37,133 nucleotides of DNA from Defluviitaleaceae bacterium. Its GTDB lineage: Bacteria; Bacillota; Clostridia; Lachnospirales; WRAX01. A program made the position numbers and the translations under genes. The notes beneath the pieces are model-generated. The model saw nothing but the letters and a program-made list of their open reading frames with translations, did no database searches and was not told where the DNA came from. Positions within the stretch are counted from its first letter, which is position 1. Each line of letters opens with the position of its first letter. This document shows, in pieces, positions 14,730 through 23,585 of the stretch. The stretch lies in NCBI GenBank assembly GCA_009785595.1, contig WQVZ01000009.1, positions 1 to 37,133 on the forward strand, in the 5' to 3' direction.

Positions 14730-15075
14730 AGCGAGCAAGACTGTAAGCCGGGTTCTGTCGTGGATAATCATCTATCTGGGCCTGCAGTTACCAGCAGGCT
14801 CTTGCGGTGCTACGGAAGCGGGACGGGCAGCCCCTTGCGCTTCCTCCCTTGCTCCGGGCGGGGTTTACATGTGCCGCAGCCGTCGCCGGCCGCGCGGTGG
14901 GCTCTTACCCCACCTTTCCATCCTTACCAAATATAATTTGGCGGTTTATTTCTGTTGCACTGTCCTTAAGGTCGCCCTCACCGGGGGTTATCCGGCGCCT
15001 TGCCCTGCGGAGCCCGGACTTTCCTCACTCCAAACGCCCAAGGGACGCAAGAGCGCGATTATCCGTCTTACTCGC
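14730..15075 (-). ncRNA. rnpB: RNase P RNA
   Basis: This is the catalytic RNA that matures tRNA 5' ends. On the - strand the 5' end AGCGAGTAAGAC pairs with the 3' end GTCTTGCTCGCT to make helix P1. The conserved core GAGGAAAGTCCGGGC is at about 15014-15028, the ACAGAAATA element follows the central helices, and the 3' conserved region reads GACAGAACCCGGCTTAC. The length of about 346 bases and the layout fit a type A bacterial RNA. It lies alone between purE and the Fur-family gene, with a terminator after it. Confidence 0.95.
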
Positions 15076-15081
15076 TTGATA

Positions 15082-15600
15082 TTATGATAAATATTTCTCA
15101 AATCCGATTTCCTCCAGGCGTTGGGCCTTTTGGATTACGGTTTCTTCCAAATCTTGTGAATATTGCACAATTTTCTGCGCCAAACCAGCATCGGATGTGG
15201 CTAATATTTTTGCGGCCAGCAAACCAGCATTGGCGGCACCATTAATGGCCACCGTGGCTACGGGGATGCCCGGTGGCATTTGTACGATAGACAGCAGAGA
15301 GTCCCAGCCGCTGAGATTGCTGGACTTCACCGGCACACCAATGACGGGTAGGTGGGTCAGCGACGCCACCATGCCGGGCAAGTGCGCAGAACCGCCCGCA
15401 CCAGCAATTATCACCCCAAAGCCTTTGCCCGCGGCGTTTTGAGCATATTCGTACATACGCGTGGGCGTGCGGTGAGCAGATACTACGGTCAACTCATATG
15501 CCACACCAAAATCGTCTAAAATTTCGGCGGCAGCTTTCATTACCGGCAGGTCAGAATCACTGCCCATAATTATAGCTACTTTTGGTTTACATTCAGTCAT
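15082..15600 (-). CDS. purE: N5-carboxyaminoimidazole ribonucleotide mutase
   Basis: This enzyme moves the carboxyl group of N5-CAIR to give CAIR in purine synthesis, acting after PurK. The class I PurE signature is visible: [12 protein letters not shown] at the N-terminus, [15 protein letters not shown] with the catalytic His, [16 protein letters not shown] and [18 protein letters not shown] use the ATG at 15600 (172 residues), which overlaps the purK stop by 8 bp; a GTG at 15612 is possible. The purK-purE order with overlap indicates coupled translation. The rest of the pur pathway is not in this window. Confidence 0.93.
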   Translation of the reverse strand: MTECKPKVAIIMGSDSDLPVMKAAAEILDDFGVAYELTVVSAHRTPTRMYEYAQNAAGKGFGVIIAGAGGSAHLPGMVASLTHLPVIGVPVKSSNLSGWDSLLSIVQMPPGIPVATVAINGAANAGLLAAKILATSDAGLAQKIVQYSQDLEETVIQKAQRLEEIGFEKYLS

Positions 15601-16771
15601 TGTTGCCACCACTCTCTTTTGAGATCATTTTCAGGCTATTGCTGGCCAAAACCCCTTTGGCCACAGCATCTTCAAGAGTGTCAGCCACCACGGTTATATG
15701 GCCCATCTTGCGCTTGGCGCGGGTTTCTTGTTTGCCGTAAATATGCAGCGTTGCCCCTGGTATAGACAAAACTTCCTCAACACCCTGCACAAAAGCAGGG
15801 CCGCTGTGACCGGGTTCTCCCAAAATATTTCTCATAACTGTGGGTTTAAAAAGTGAGGTATCGCCCAAAGGCAAACCGGCAACAGCACGGACGTGATTTT
15901 CAAATTGACTAGCGATGCAGCCTTCAATGGAATAATGGCCGGAATTGTGCGGGCGTGGCGCAATCTCGTTTACAGACACACTTTCGTCCTTATGAACAAA
16001 CATCTCCACACAAAACATGCCCACACCTTCAAAAATCTCCATCACTTGGCGGGCCAAAGCCATGGCCGCATCACGGGTTTTATTACTAATAGTAGCAGGA
16101 ACACGAGTTTCCTGCAATATTTCGTCCTTGTGGGCATTTTGAGCCACAGGATAAATGGCGATGGTGCCGTCTTTGCCGCGGCAAGCCAAAACAGAAATCT
16201 CCATGACAAAATCCACAAATTTTTCAACCATAAGTGGATTTTTTTCTCCATCCAGGGCATTATATGCCTCTTGGGCATGGTCGGCAGAGGCCACATGGAA
16301 GTTTCCGCGACCATCATAACCGCCTTTACGGGCTTTCAACATCATGGGGTAGCCGAATTTTTCGCCGGCGGCCACTATGTCAGCCACACTGTTTGCCGCC
16401 ACAAACTCAGGCGCAGGTGCGCCTTCATCTATCAGACGCTGCTTTTGCGTAAGCTTGTCCTGGATAATTTTAAGGCTGGCGGGGGTTGGATACACCGGCA
16501 TACCATTCTTTTCTACTTCAAACAAGGCGTCTACATCAATATGTTCAATTTCATAGGTAATTACATCGGAAATTTCGGCAAGTTGTAGTATAGCCTCCCT
16601 GTCTTTTAGTCCAGCCACAATATGTTTATCCACCAGGGTGTGGGCGGGGCATTTTGGATCGGGATCAACAATAGCCACATAAAAGCCCATTTTTTTCGCT
16701 TCCAAAATCATCATTTTACCCAATTGGCCGCCACCAATTATGCCAATTTTTGTTGAAAGTGCTGAAGACAT
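15593..16771 (-). CDS. purK: N5-carboxyaminoimidazole ribonucleotide synthase
   Basis: This 392-residue ATP-grasp enzyme carboxylates AIR with bicarbonate and ATP to give N5-CAIR. The N-terminal domain begins [18 protein letters not shown], the ATP-grasp domain carries [16 protein letters not shown] and [13 protein letters not shown], and the metal-binding region has VEMFV...[14 protein letters not shown]. The length is standard. AGGAGG lies seven bases upstream of the ATG. A strong terminator-like hairpin lies only 23 bases above the start of this gene, at the end of the cold-shock gene, so purK may depend on readthrough or on a promoter I did not identify. Confidence 0.95.
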   Translation of the reverse strand: MSSALSTKIGIIGGGQLGKMMILEAKKMGFYVAIVDPDPKCPAHTLVDKHIVAGLKDREAILQLAEISDVITYEIEHIDVDALFEVEKNGMPVYPTPASLKIIQDKLTQKQRLIDEGAPAPEFVAANSVADIVAAGEKFGYPMMLKARKGGYDGRGNFHVASADHAQEAYNALDGEKNPLMVEKFVDFVMEISVLACRGKDGTIAIYPVAQNAHKDEILQETRVPATISNKTRDAAMALARQVMEIFEGVGMFCVEMFVHKDESVSVNEIAPRPHNSGHYSIEGCIASQFENHVRAVAGLPLGDTSLFKPTVMRNILGEPGHSGPAFVQGVEEVLSIPGATLHIYGKQETRAKRKMGHITVVADTLEDAVAKGVLASNSLKMISKESGGNND

Positions 16772-16793
16772 AATGACCTCCTTTATCTAATCA

Positions 16794-16831
16794 GAAAAAT
16801 TAAAGCCCTCCATGGAAGATCCACGAAGGGC
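16794..16831 (-). terminator. Terminator after the cold-shock gene, possible purK attenuator
   Basis: On the - strand GCCCTTCGTGG (16831-16821), loop ATCTT and CCATGGAGGGC (16815-16805) form an 11-bp stem with two G-U pairs, then TTTAATTTTT. It would end cspA transcripts. Because purK begins at 16771 it could also attenuate purK. Confidence 0.75.
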
Positions 16832-16920
16832 AATTGCTATTAAACCACCAAATATTAAAAAACAATATATATGAACATAATGTTTTATACTTTGTGAATT
16901 AAAAGCATGGGCGCGGTAGA

Positions 16921-17121
16921 TTAAGCGCGGGATACATTGGCCGCTTGTGGGCCTTTTGCACCGTCAACTACCTCAAATTGAACTTCTTGGCCTTCTTCAA
17001 GGGTTTTGTAACCGTCAGAATTAATGGCAGAGAAATGCACAAATACATCATCTTCACCTTCGACGGAAATAAAGCCAAAACCTTTTTCCGAGTTAAACCA
17101 TTTCACGATACCGTTTTTCAT
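16921..17121 (-). CDS. Cold-shock protein (CspA family)
   Basis: This 66-residue single-domain RNA chaperone has both RNA-binding motifs, KGFGFI (13-18) and VFVHF (26-30), and begins [14 protein letters not shown] as the family does. Such proteins bind single-stranded RNA and DNA and keep mRNA unfolded, chiefly at low temperature or during growth shifts. The ATG follows AGGAGG. It has its own strong promoter at 17178-17206 and a leader of about 50 bases that contains a short hairpin (CGTGG-CGAA-CCACG), and it is followed by a terminator. Confidence 0.96.
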   Translation of the reverse strand: MKNGIVKWFNSEKGFGFISVEGEDDVFVHFSAINSDGYKTLEEGQEVQFEVVDGAKGPQAANVSRA

Positions 17122-17177
17122 TTGATAGTCCTCCTACATTGCAAAAATTCTCGTGGTTCGCCACGTTACACCAGTAA

Positions 17178-17206
17178 ATACTATCACAAAAAAAAATCTT
17201 TGTCAA
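17178..17206 (-). promoter_or_regulatory. Sigma-A promoter of the cold-shock gene
   Basis: On the - strand TTGACA (17206-17201), a 17-base T-rich spacer and TAGTAT (17183-17178) form a strong promoter. The leader then holds the hairpin CGTGG-CGAA-CCACG at 17165-17152. Confidence 0.75.
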
Positions 17207-17238
17207 GAATTTTTTTTAATTTTTAAAATGCACAAAAT

Positions 17239-17258
17239 CCGCCCGTAAAGCGGCCTAC
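17239..17258. repeat. Degenerate CGTAGGG-type hairpin, copy D
   Basis: On the - strand GTAGGCCGCTTTACGGGCGG overlaps the TAG stop codon of the small membrane protein gene, as copy C does for pyrE. The stem is short (CCGC/GCGG). It may weakly terminate or protect that mRNA. Confidence 0.35.
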
Positions 17259-17428
17259 ATAAAAAGGAAATAAAATCCACCAGCCAGTAGCGCAACAACC
17301 GCTATAATTGACAGGCCGGGAAACGCCCAAGTAAAGAGCATGCCCGCTGCCATAGAAAGCATCACAAGGCCGCCCACACGGCGCAATTGGCCGGGTCTGA
17401 TGGGTTTTCTGCCGTGTCTTTTACTCAC
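17255..17428 (-). CDS. Small membrane protein, 57 residues
   Basis: A GTG start at 17428 with AGGGGTGAT upstream opens a 57-codon frame. The product begins with a basic cytoplasmic tail (SKRHGRKPIRPGQLRR), then has two hydrophobic stretches (about 18-36 and 37-56) split by FPGLS. It ends at the TAG at 17255. It follows thiN by 46 bases in the same direction, and the gap holds a TTGGCAG/CTGCCAA stem. The composition and good ribosome site make it a likely real gene. No family is recognised. Confidence 0.6.
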   Translation of the reverse strand: MSKRHGRKPIRPGQLRRVGGLVMLSMAAGMLFTWAFPGLSIIAVVALLAGGFYFLFM

Positions 17429-17474
17429 ATAATCACCCCTTGGCAGTATATTCCAACCTCTGCCAAAAAATGTG

Positions 17475-18113
17475 TCACGTGGTTTTTGTGCAAATTGCCA
17501 AAAGCAGCCCTTCCGCCACTGTTACACTTGCAGTATTTTCAACAAAAATATTGCTGATACCACGAGTAGTACCAATATGCAAAACCTCATCGCGTAACGG
17601 ATATTTCAAACCGGCCGTAGTAACACCACTAGCCGCAGATGTCAGCGGAATCAATGAAATAGTGTCATAACTCTCTCGGGTAATCTCAGCAACTTCGTGA
17701 ATTATCATGGCTTTGATAGCAAAATCTACCAACGAAGCCTTCACTTTAGATTTAACAACAGGTATCAACGCATGAATGTTACCCAAAAAATGATCAACGC
17801 GGCCACCAAAAGCACCCAAAACAATGATTTCGGCGGGATTTTTGGTCATAGCTAACCCAATTGCCAGTTCCAAATCCGTAGATTCTTTAGCCGCCGGAAA
17901 TTTCTCAAAAACCACATCCATATCCTGAAAATACGCCAAAACATCGGCATCAATAGAGTCCAAATCCCCCACAATTACATCAGGGCGTATGCCTAAATTC
18001 ATTCCATGACGGCTACCGCCATCACAAAATATAACAAAATTTGCTGATGCAGCAATATGCCCGGCAAAATCCGCACAGCCCACCTCTCCATTGGCAAAAA
18101 TAACTATTTTCAT
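17475..18113 (-). CDS. thiN: Thiamine pyrophosphokinase
   Basis: This 212-residue enzyme transfers pyrophosphate from ATP to thiamine to make thiamine pyrophosphate. The conserved motifs are FCDGGSRH, VGDLDSID, the KESTDLELA acidic region and GAFGGRVDHFLGNIH. The C-terminal beta-rich domain binds thiamine (SLIPLT...GLKYPL and GISN). The gene overlaps rpe by 4 bp (ATGA) and is the last of the rsmB-thiN series, a conserved place in Firmicutes. A small membrane protein gene follows. Confidence 0.94.
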   Translation of the reverse strand: MKIVIFANGEVGCADFAGHIAASANFVIFCDGGSRHGMNLGIRPDVIVGDLDSIDADVLAYFQDMDVVFEKFPAAKESTDLELAIGLAMTKNPAEIIVLGAFGGRVDHFLGNIHALIPVVKSKVKASLVDFAIKAMIIHEVAEITRESYDTISLIPLTSAASGVTTAGLKYPLRDEVLHIGTTRGISNIFVENTASVTVAEGLLLAICTKTT

Positions 18114-18781
18114 TGATATTCCTCAAGAATTTTCATGAAATTTGTCGTGGCAGTGCGAATGTCTTTCTCGCCAAAAATCGCGCTGCCTACCACAACTATA
18201 TTCACCCCTGCATCCAGCACATCTTTTATATTGGAAAGAGTGATGCCGCCGTCTATTTGTATATCAAGATCAACACCGATACTATTTGCATGATTTCGCA
18301 GCTTTTGCACACGGCGCAGGCTCTCTTTAATAAAGTCCTGGCCACCAAAACCTGGGTTTACAGACATTATCAGCACTTGGTCCACATGTGGCACAAATTC
18401 ATAAACAGTGCGTACCATGGTATTGGGCTTTAAGGTAAGCCCAACCCGCTTGCCCGTCTGCTTTATCAAGTCTATTACCTCTAAAACATCAGCGGCGCTC
18501 CAACAAGATTCCACATGAAAGGTGATAATATCCGCCCCGGCCTCCGCAAAACGTTTCACATAGACCTTTGGATTTGATATCATTAAATGGACATCAAAAA
18601 CTAAATCCGTATTTTTACGCAAAGATGTAATAGCTGGTAAACCTATAGAAATATTTGACACAAAATGCCCATCCATTACATCCAGATGCACCGTGTCTAC
18701 ACCCGCCTGGGTCAGCATTTTTAGCTGGTCGCCAAGCCGTGAAAAATCCGCCGACAATATAGACGGTGTTAGTTTTATCAT
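18110..18781 (-). CDS. rpe: Ribulose-phosphate 3-epimerase
   Basis: This 223-residue TIM-barrel enzyme interconverts ribulose-5-phosphate and xylulose-5-phosphate in the pentose phosphate pathway. Signatures are TPSILSADFSRLG at the start, VHLDVMDGHFVSNIS with metal ligands, DVHLMI, MSVNPGFGGQ and IQIDGGI, then VVGSAIFG. Its start overlaps the rsgA stop by ATGA and its end overlaps the thiN start in the same way. Confidence 0.97.
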   Translation of the reverse strand: MIKLTPSILSADFSRLGDQLKMLTQAGVDTVHLDVMDGHFVSNISIGLPAITSLRKNTDLVFDVHLMISNPKVYVKRFAEAGADIITFHVESCWSAADVLEVIDLIKQTGKRVGLTLKPNTMVRTVYEFVPHVDQVLIMSVNPGFGGQDFIKESLRRVQKLRNHANSIGVDLDIQIDGGITLSNIKDVLDAGVNIVVVGSAIFGEKDIRTATTNFMKILEEYQ

Positions 18782-19656
18782 CTATCTTTTCCTCCAGTTG
18801 TAACATACCGTGTGTATCTTTCATACCTATCTTCATCAATATCAATACCTACCATGGCCTTTACAGCACAGTCATGTTCGGTTATGTGGATACAATCTAT
18901 ATAATAACATTCGCCTAAATACGGCACAAACTCCGGGTAACAATATTGCAATTCCTCTTTTTCGATGTGAGCAATAGAAAACGAAGTGAAACCAGGAGAA
19001 TCGACCACAAAAGTATCCGCCGCCACTTCCAGCAAAGAGGTGTGACGAGTGGTGTGTTTACCCCGCTGTATCTTTTCGCTAAGTTCACCCACAGCAAGAG
19101 AATACTGTGGGTAAAGTGCATTTAATATGCTGGACTTACCCACCCCCGACGGCCCCGCCAAAATAGATGTCTTGCCAACCATGGCTTGCCGAAGTTCCTC
19201 CAGACCGATATTTTTAGCAGCACTAACGGCAAAAACACGATACTTGGCCATTTCGTAGGACTTTACCACAGCCATATACCCGCCGCTTTCGTCCAATTCT
19301 AACTTATTAATACACAAAATTGCCGGCACACCCTGTTTTTCACAATTTATAAGGAAACCGTCCGTTACTTCAAAGCTAATAGGCGGCACAACAGCGCATA
19401 CCAGCACAACCTGGTCTACATTAGCAACTTTTGGCCGCACAAGCTGGTTTACACGAGGCAAGATCTTTTGCAAATACCCCATCGCTTTGACGGCATCCAC
19501 CACAGAAATCTCCACAATATCGCCTACCAACGGCGATATGCCCTCTTTGCGAAAAAGCCCACGCGCCTGGCACACAAACAAGCCGTCGGCGGTCATCACA
19601 TGATAATTACCGCCGACGCCCTTGATAATTCTGCCTTGTATATTAGTTTTATCCAC
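18778..19656 (-). CDS. rsgA: Ribosome small-subunit maturation GTPase RsgA
   Basis: I start at the GTG at 19656, which overlaps the prkC stop by 8 bp and gives QGRIIKGVGGNYHV near the N-terminus as in other RsgA proteins (292 residues). It has an OB fold, a circularly permuted GTPase domain (INKLELDE comes before AGPSGVGKSSIL and DSPGFTSF) and a C-terminal zinc finger with CYYIDCIHITEHDC. RsgA docks on the 30S subunit during late assembly and releases RbfA. The place after prkC is conserved in Firmicutes. Confidence 0.95.
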   Translation of the reverse strand: MDKTNIQGRIIKGVGGNYHVMTADGLFVCQARGLFRKEGISPLVGDIVEISVVDAVKAMGYLQKILPRVNQLVRPKVANVDQVVLVCAVVPPISFEVTDGFLINCEKQGVPAILCINKLELDESGGYMAVVKSYEMAKYRVFAVSAAKNIGLEELRQAMVGKTSILAGPSGVGKSSILNALYPQYSLAVGELSEKIQRGKHTTRHTSLLEVAADTFVVDSPGFTSFSIAHIEKEELQYCYPEFVPYLGECYYIDCIHITEHDCAVKAMVGIDIDEDRYERYTRYVTTGGKDR

Positions 19657-21751
19657 CAAAATGCACCGGCTCTTGCCCCACCTGTATGCCGTCAATAATA
19701 ATAACAAAATGTACCAACCCCGTACCGCTAACCGTAACAGGCACAGGCAAATCTGCCGATGTTACACTACGCGCAAACACAGGCGTCATCGTGCCGTCAG
19801 GCATAATCTGGCTTAGGGTAAGGGTGACAGTTTCACCCTGAGGGATGGAAGGGTTAAGGTTAAGCGTCCGCGTGCCACCCGGCACTTGGGGCGGATCCTC
19901 CACAACAGGAGGCTGGGATGTATCCGGCTCTTCAGGTGGATCTTCTACCGGCAGCTCTGGCTCGGGTTCCGGCTCGGGCTCGGGTTCTGGGTCAGGTTCC
20001 GGCTCGGGCTCCGGATCAGGTTCCGGTGTCGGAGTAGGCTCCGGCGTTGGCGTTGGCTCCGCACCAGGCGGTTGCAGCGTGCCTGATGACACCACAAAAT
20101 TGACGATGGTATCGGAAAAAACCTGCGCACCCTCGGCTATGCTTTGGCTTATAACGGTGCCAAGACTATACACCGGGCTCGGCATAGACGTTACTTCGCC
20201 AATGGTAAGCCCCGCCCGCAAAATTTCAGAGCGGGCCGCTTGCTCCGTCCTGCCAATAAGCCGCGGCATTTCTATCATAGCAGGCTCATCGCCCAAACTT
20301 ATCACAATATATATATGGGTGCCGTAGGCAACAAGTTCACCTGCCGCCGGATTTTGCGAAATTATATAGTTGCGAGGTACATCATCACTGGGTATCTCAT
20401 CTTCTTGATATAGATAAACAGGCAAATCTAATATAATATTAACCGCGTCATCCAGATGCACGCCAACAACATCCGGCACAGCCACCATTCCGGTACCCCG
20501 GCTTACAATAACCTCTACCACAGCACCGGTTGCCAAATAACCACCGGGCCTAAAATTGGCCTGGGTTATATATCCTTCATCAAAAACCTCGGAAAATTCC
20601 TCATCAACCACTAGCAGTACAAGACCGATGGATTCCATCTCCGCCTTTGCGGCTTCAAGCGCCACGCCTTCAAGCACAGGCACGGCCACCATACCATTGT
20701 CGCCATTGCCGGACATAAACACCGAAAGTAGCCACGCCAGCCCCGCAATAACAATTATGGCGGTAGCCACGCCGCCCAATATTATAAACCGCTCCTGCTT
20801 TTTGTTGTTAGGCGGTTTTTTCACGGCAGGCGGTCGGCTTGTATCTTTTGCACGCGGCTGGGCGGTTGGGCCTCCCCGCTCATGCACAACACCGGCACCT
20901 GCCTGCGTATCTCCTTCGGCGGTACATTCCATAATGGCCCGCTGTATGCTGTTGTACAGCGAATTCGCGCTTTGATACCGCCTAAAAGGCTGTTTGTTTG
21001 TAAGACGCAGAATAATTTCCCGCACGCTGGGCAGCACATCCGGGTTTTTCTTGCGTATATTGGGAAAAGGCTCCTCCACATGCAGCATGGCTATTTCGTC
21101 GGCGTCGTCACTGTCAAAGGGCAGCTCTCCCGTCATCATTTCGTACATCACAATGCCCAGAGAATATAAGTCGCTGCGAGGGTCAACAGGGTCGCTGCAA
21201 GCCACCTCCGGCGAGATATAATGCACACTGCCCATGGTAGAAAACTCGTCATTTTTGCGACGGTTTTCCTGGGAGCGGGCAATGCCAAAATCCGCCACTT
21301 TAACAGACCCATTTGGCATACACAATATGTTTTGAGGCTTAACATCCCTATGGATAATGCCATTTTCGTGTGCATGCACAAGGGCGGCGGCAATTTGGCT
21401 GGCAACCCCCAGCATGGTTTCGTTGCTAAAGGGTGCTTTCTCGGATATAAGCTCCTTCAGGGTTTTGCCGTGGATATATTCCATGACAATATAGTTGATA
21501 TCCCCCTCGTTGCCCACATCATACACATTTACAATATTTGGGTGATTAAGGCTGGCAATGGCCCGGGCCTCAATATCAAAACGGTTTACAAAATTCGCAT
21601 CGCGGATATATTCCTCCCGCAACACCTTAACCGTCACATTGCGCTGCAGTTTTTTATCAATAGCCCGATAGACAAAGGACATGCCCCCTGCCCCTATTTG
21701 CTCCACAATTTCATATCTATCCGATATTATTTTTCCAATCTCAATTATCAT
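19649..21751 (-). CDS. prkC: PASTA-domain Ser/Thr protein kinase PrkC
   Basis: The ATG at 21751 overlaps the phosphatase stop as ATGA, giving 700 residues. The cytoplasmic kinase has the glycine loop GAGGMSF (19-25), catalytic Lys42, HRDVKPQN (134-141) and DFG (154-156). One transmembrane helix (about 325-345) leads to three extracellular PASTA domains, each starting at a P-x-(V/L)-x-G motif, which bind peptidoglycan fragments. Then comes a hinge of about 50 residues made of PTPEP and EPEPDPEP units, and a final 70-residue beta-type domain (TRTLNLNPSIPQG...FVIIIDGIQVG). PrkC senses muropeptides and controls germination, wall synthesis and translation. It is paired with its phosphatase PrpC upstream. 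Confidence 0.96.
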   Translation of the reverse strand: MIIEIGKIISDRYEIVEQIGAGGMSFVYRAIDKKLQRNVTVKVLREEYIRDANFVNRFDIEARAIASLNHPNIVNVYDVGNEGDINYIVMEYIHGKTLKELISEKAPFSNETMLGVASQIAAALVHAHENGIIHRDVKPQNILCMPNGSVKVADFGIARSQENRRKNDEFSTMGSVHYISPEVACSDPVDPRSDLYSLGIVMYEMMTGELPFDSDDADEIAMLHVEEPFPNIRKKNPDVLPSVREIILRLTNKQPFRRYQSANSLYNSIQRAIMECTAEGDTQAGAGVVHERGGPTAQPRAKDTSRPPAVKKPPNNKKQERFIILGGVATAIIVIAGLAWLLSVFMSGNGDNGMVAVPVLEGVALEAAKAEMESIGLVLLVVDEEFSEVFDEGYITQANFRPGGYLATGAVVEVIVSRGTGMVAVPDVVGVHLDDAVNIILDLPVYLYQEDEIPSDDVPRNYIISQNPAAGELVAYGTHIYIVISLGDEPAMIEMPRLIGRTEQAARSEILRAGLTIGEVTSMPSPVYSLGTVISQSIAEGAQVFSDTIVNFVVSSGTLQPPGAEPTPTPEPTPTPEPDPEPEPEPDPEPEPEPEPEPELPVEDPPEEPDTSQPPVVEDPPQVPGGTRTLNLNPSIPQGETVTLTLSQIMPDGTMTPVFARSVTSADLPVPVTVSGTGLVHFVIIIDGIQVGQEPVHFGG
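19969..20060 (-). repeat. Low-complexity Glu-Pro coding repeat inside prkC
   Basis: Short degenerate repeats of six to twelve bases encode the acidic proline-rich hinge. It is an in-frame coding repeat and may vary in length between strains. Confidence 0.8.
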
Positions 21752-22482
21752 TCTGCCATCCACCCCGCTACAATCACAGATATATTGTCATCGCCACCGG
21801 CTTCAAGAGCCCTGGCTACTAAATTCTCGGCTTTATCGGCCATTGTGTCGGCCGTTTTCATTACATCCAAAATCTCATCATCCGACAGCATATCCGTCAG
21901 ACCATCAGAACACAAAAGCACATTGTTTATGCCGGCAATGGAGATATATCCCTTGCTAATATCCACATCCCGGTCGGTACCTACGGCTCTTGTAAGCACA
22001 TTTTTTTCCGGGTGGCTACGGGCTTCGTCTTTGGTAATTTCGCCCTTTTCCACCATATCAGCCACCAGGGAATCATCCCGGGTCAGCTGATGCATTCCGT
22101 CGTCACTTATAATATAAATACGGCTGTCCCCCACATGGGTGTAATATAAGTTTTCATCATCAGCGCAGCAGGCAGTAAGTGTAGTACCCATGCCGGAAAA
22201 ACTGGCAACCTGCCGGGCACCTTCATAAATACGCCCATTAGCAAAAGCCAGCCCATCGGTCAAAAGATCCTGCACCAGCACAAAATCGGTATTTTCTGCA
22301 AAAAATTCGCAAAAAGCCAAGACCGCCTGGCCACTTGCCACTTCTCCCGCATTATGGCCGCCCATACCATCAGCCACCACAAAAAGATTGGACAAAGCAC
22401 CCAACCCATCATTGTTTACATAAATTGCATCCTCATTGTTGGCCCTAATCTTGCCAACATCGCTTTTTCCATAGCCTATCAC
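21748..22482 (-). CDS. prpC: PP2C-family Ser/Thr phosphatase PrpC
   Basis: This 244-residue cytoplasmic phosphatase removes phosphate groups added by PrkC. The PP2C metal-site motifs are present: GKIRANNEDA, FVVADGMGGHNAGE, THVGDSRIYII, LLCSDGLTDM and GGDDNISVIV. It starts 50 bases after rlmN and ends overlapping prkC by 4 bp, the standard kinase-phosphatase arrangement in Firmicutes. Confidence 0.96.
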   Translation of the reverse strand: MIGYGKSDVGKIRANNEDAIYVNNDGLGALSNLFVVADGMGGHNAGEVASGQAVLAFCEFFAENTDFVLVQDLLTDGLAFANGRIYEGARQVASFSGMGTTLTACCADDENLYYTHVGDSRIYIISDDGMHQLTRDDSLVADMVEKGEITKDEARSHPEKNVLTRAVGTDRDVDISKGYISIAGINNVLLCSDGLTDMLSDDEILDVMKTADTMADKAENLVARALEAGGDDNISVIVAGWMAE

Positions 22483-22532
22483 ATTATAACCTCATTTGTG
22501 TGTCTGTTTACAGGGCGGCACCACCGACCCCA

Positions 22533-23582
22533 TTACGCATTATGCTCATTACGCAACTGCCCGCACGCCGCTGATATATCACTACCAAGCCCCCTGCGCA
22601 CAGTTGCCTCCACACCACTTTTCTCCAGCACCCCAGCAAAAGCTTTAATCACCGCGTCACTACTTCTGCTAAGCCCTTTTTCGGCAACCTTGTTGGCCGG
22701 AATAAGATTAACATGGCTTTTCATACCCGCAAGCCGCTTTGCCAACTCTTTGGCATTGCCCTCGCTGTCATTTACGCCGCTAATCATAATATATTCAAAA
22801 CTAATACGGCGCAAGGCACTTTCATATGCCCTACACGCCTCCAAAAGCTCATCAATACCATATGTGCGGGCAATGGGCATAAGCTGACGGCGTATTTGGT
22901 CATTTGGAGCGTTCAACGAAACAGCCAGCGTTATTTGCAAATTCTCTTCCATCAAATCATAAATCCTTGGCACAATACCACATGTAGACAGGGTTATGCG
23001 CCGTTGCCCCACACCTGCGCCCCGTTCATCACCTATCAGGCGTATAAACCGCATCACATTGTCATAATTATCCAGCGGCTCTCCGCTGCCCATTATAACA
23101 ATATTACCTATGCGCCCGCCGACATCACGGCTTGCGGCATAATATTGGGCGGCAATTTCCCCGGCAGTAAGGTTGCGCTGCAACCCACCAATGCCGGTTG
23201 CACAAAAAGCACAACCCATGCGGCACCCCGCCTGGGTGGATACACAAAGGCTTTGGCCGTGTTTGTATGTCATTAACACAGTCTCTGCATACACCTTCGC
23301 ATTGTCCATTATACCATTTTTATGCAGTTGCATCAAGTATTTTCTTGTGCCGCCATCTGTAGACTTTTGTACTCGCACACATGCAGCGGTAGGTATTTCA
23401 GCAATTTGCCCAATTTTTCGCCGCAATTCTGCCGATAAATTGGTCATTTCGTCAATATTTTCAGCCCATTTACCATGTATCCACTCAAAAATCTGCCTGG
23501 CACGATATGGTTTTTCGCCCATATCTCCCACAAATTGCTGAAGTTCGTCAAAACTCGCGCTACGTATATCAAATTTCTCCAT
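22533..23582 (-). CDS. rlmN: 23S rRNA (adenine2503-C2) methyltransferase RlmN
   Basis: This 349-residue radical-SAM enzyme methylates C2 of A2503 in 23S rRNA and A37 of some tRNAs. The iron-sulfur motif CRMGCAFC has Cys120, Cys124 and Cys127. The second catalytic cysteine lies near the C-terminus in SAACGQLR. Other landmarks are MGSGEPLDNYDNV, STCGIVPRI and LAVSLNAPND. It belongs to the RlmN group; Cfr-type resistance enzymes form a separate branch that I cannot fully exclude by eye, but the genomic place between rsmB and prpC is that of rlmN. Confidence 0.95.
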   Translation of the reverse strand: MEKFDIRSASFDELQQFVGDMGEKPYRARQIFEWIHGKWAENIDEMTNLSAELRRKIGQIAEIPTAACVRVQKSTDGGTRKYLMQLHKNGIMDNAKVYAETVLMTYKHGQSLCVSTQAGCRMGCAFCATGIGGLQRNLTAGEIAAQYYAASRDVGGRIGNIVIMGSGEPLDNYDNVMRFIRLIGDERGAGVGQRRITLSTCGIVPRIYDLMEENLQITLAVSLNAPNDQIRRQLMPIARTYGIDELLEACRAYESALRRISFEYIMISGVNDSEGNAKELAKRLAGMKSHVNLIPANKVAEKGLSRSSDAVIKAFAGVLEKSGVEATVRRGLGSDISAACGQLRNEHNA

Positions 23583-23585
23583 AAT

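Noticed and set aside
15893-16588. Long + strand open frame (231 codons) opposite purK
   Set aside because: Antisense to conserved purK codons, rich in His/Phe/Asn from complementary codons, and no family match.
17440-17466. TTGGCAG/CTGCCAA stem after thiN as a terminator
   Set aside because: No T-run follows on either strand in the needed position; it precedes a ribosome site, so it was not called as a terminator.
19930-20070. Possible tandem repeat or CRISPR-like array
   Set aside because: Units are short, degenerate and in frame with the PrkC hinge, with no spacers or cas genes.
19845-20327. Gly-Ser repeat protein on the + strand
   Set aside because: The SGSGSG run is only the antisense reading of the Glu-Pro hinge of PrkC.
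21221-22090. Long + strand open frame (289 codons) opposite prkC/prpC
   Set aside because: It lies fully antisense to two well-supported genes, has no ribosome site and no recognisable domain; it is a codon-bias shadow.
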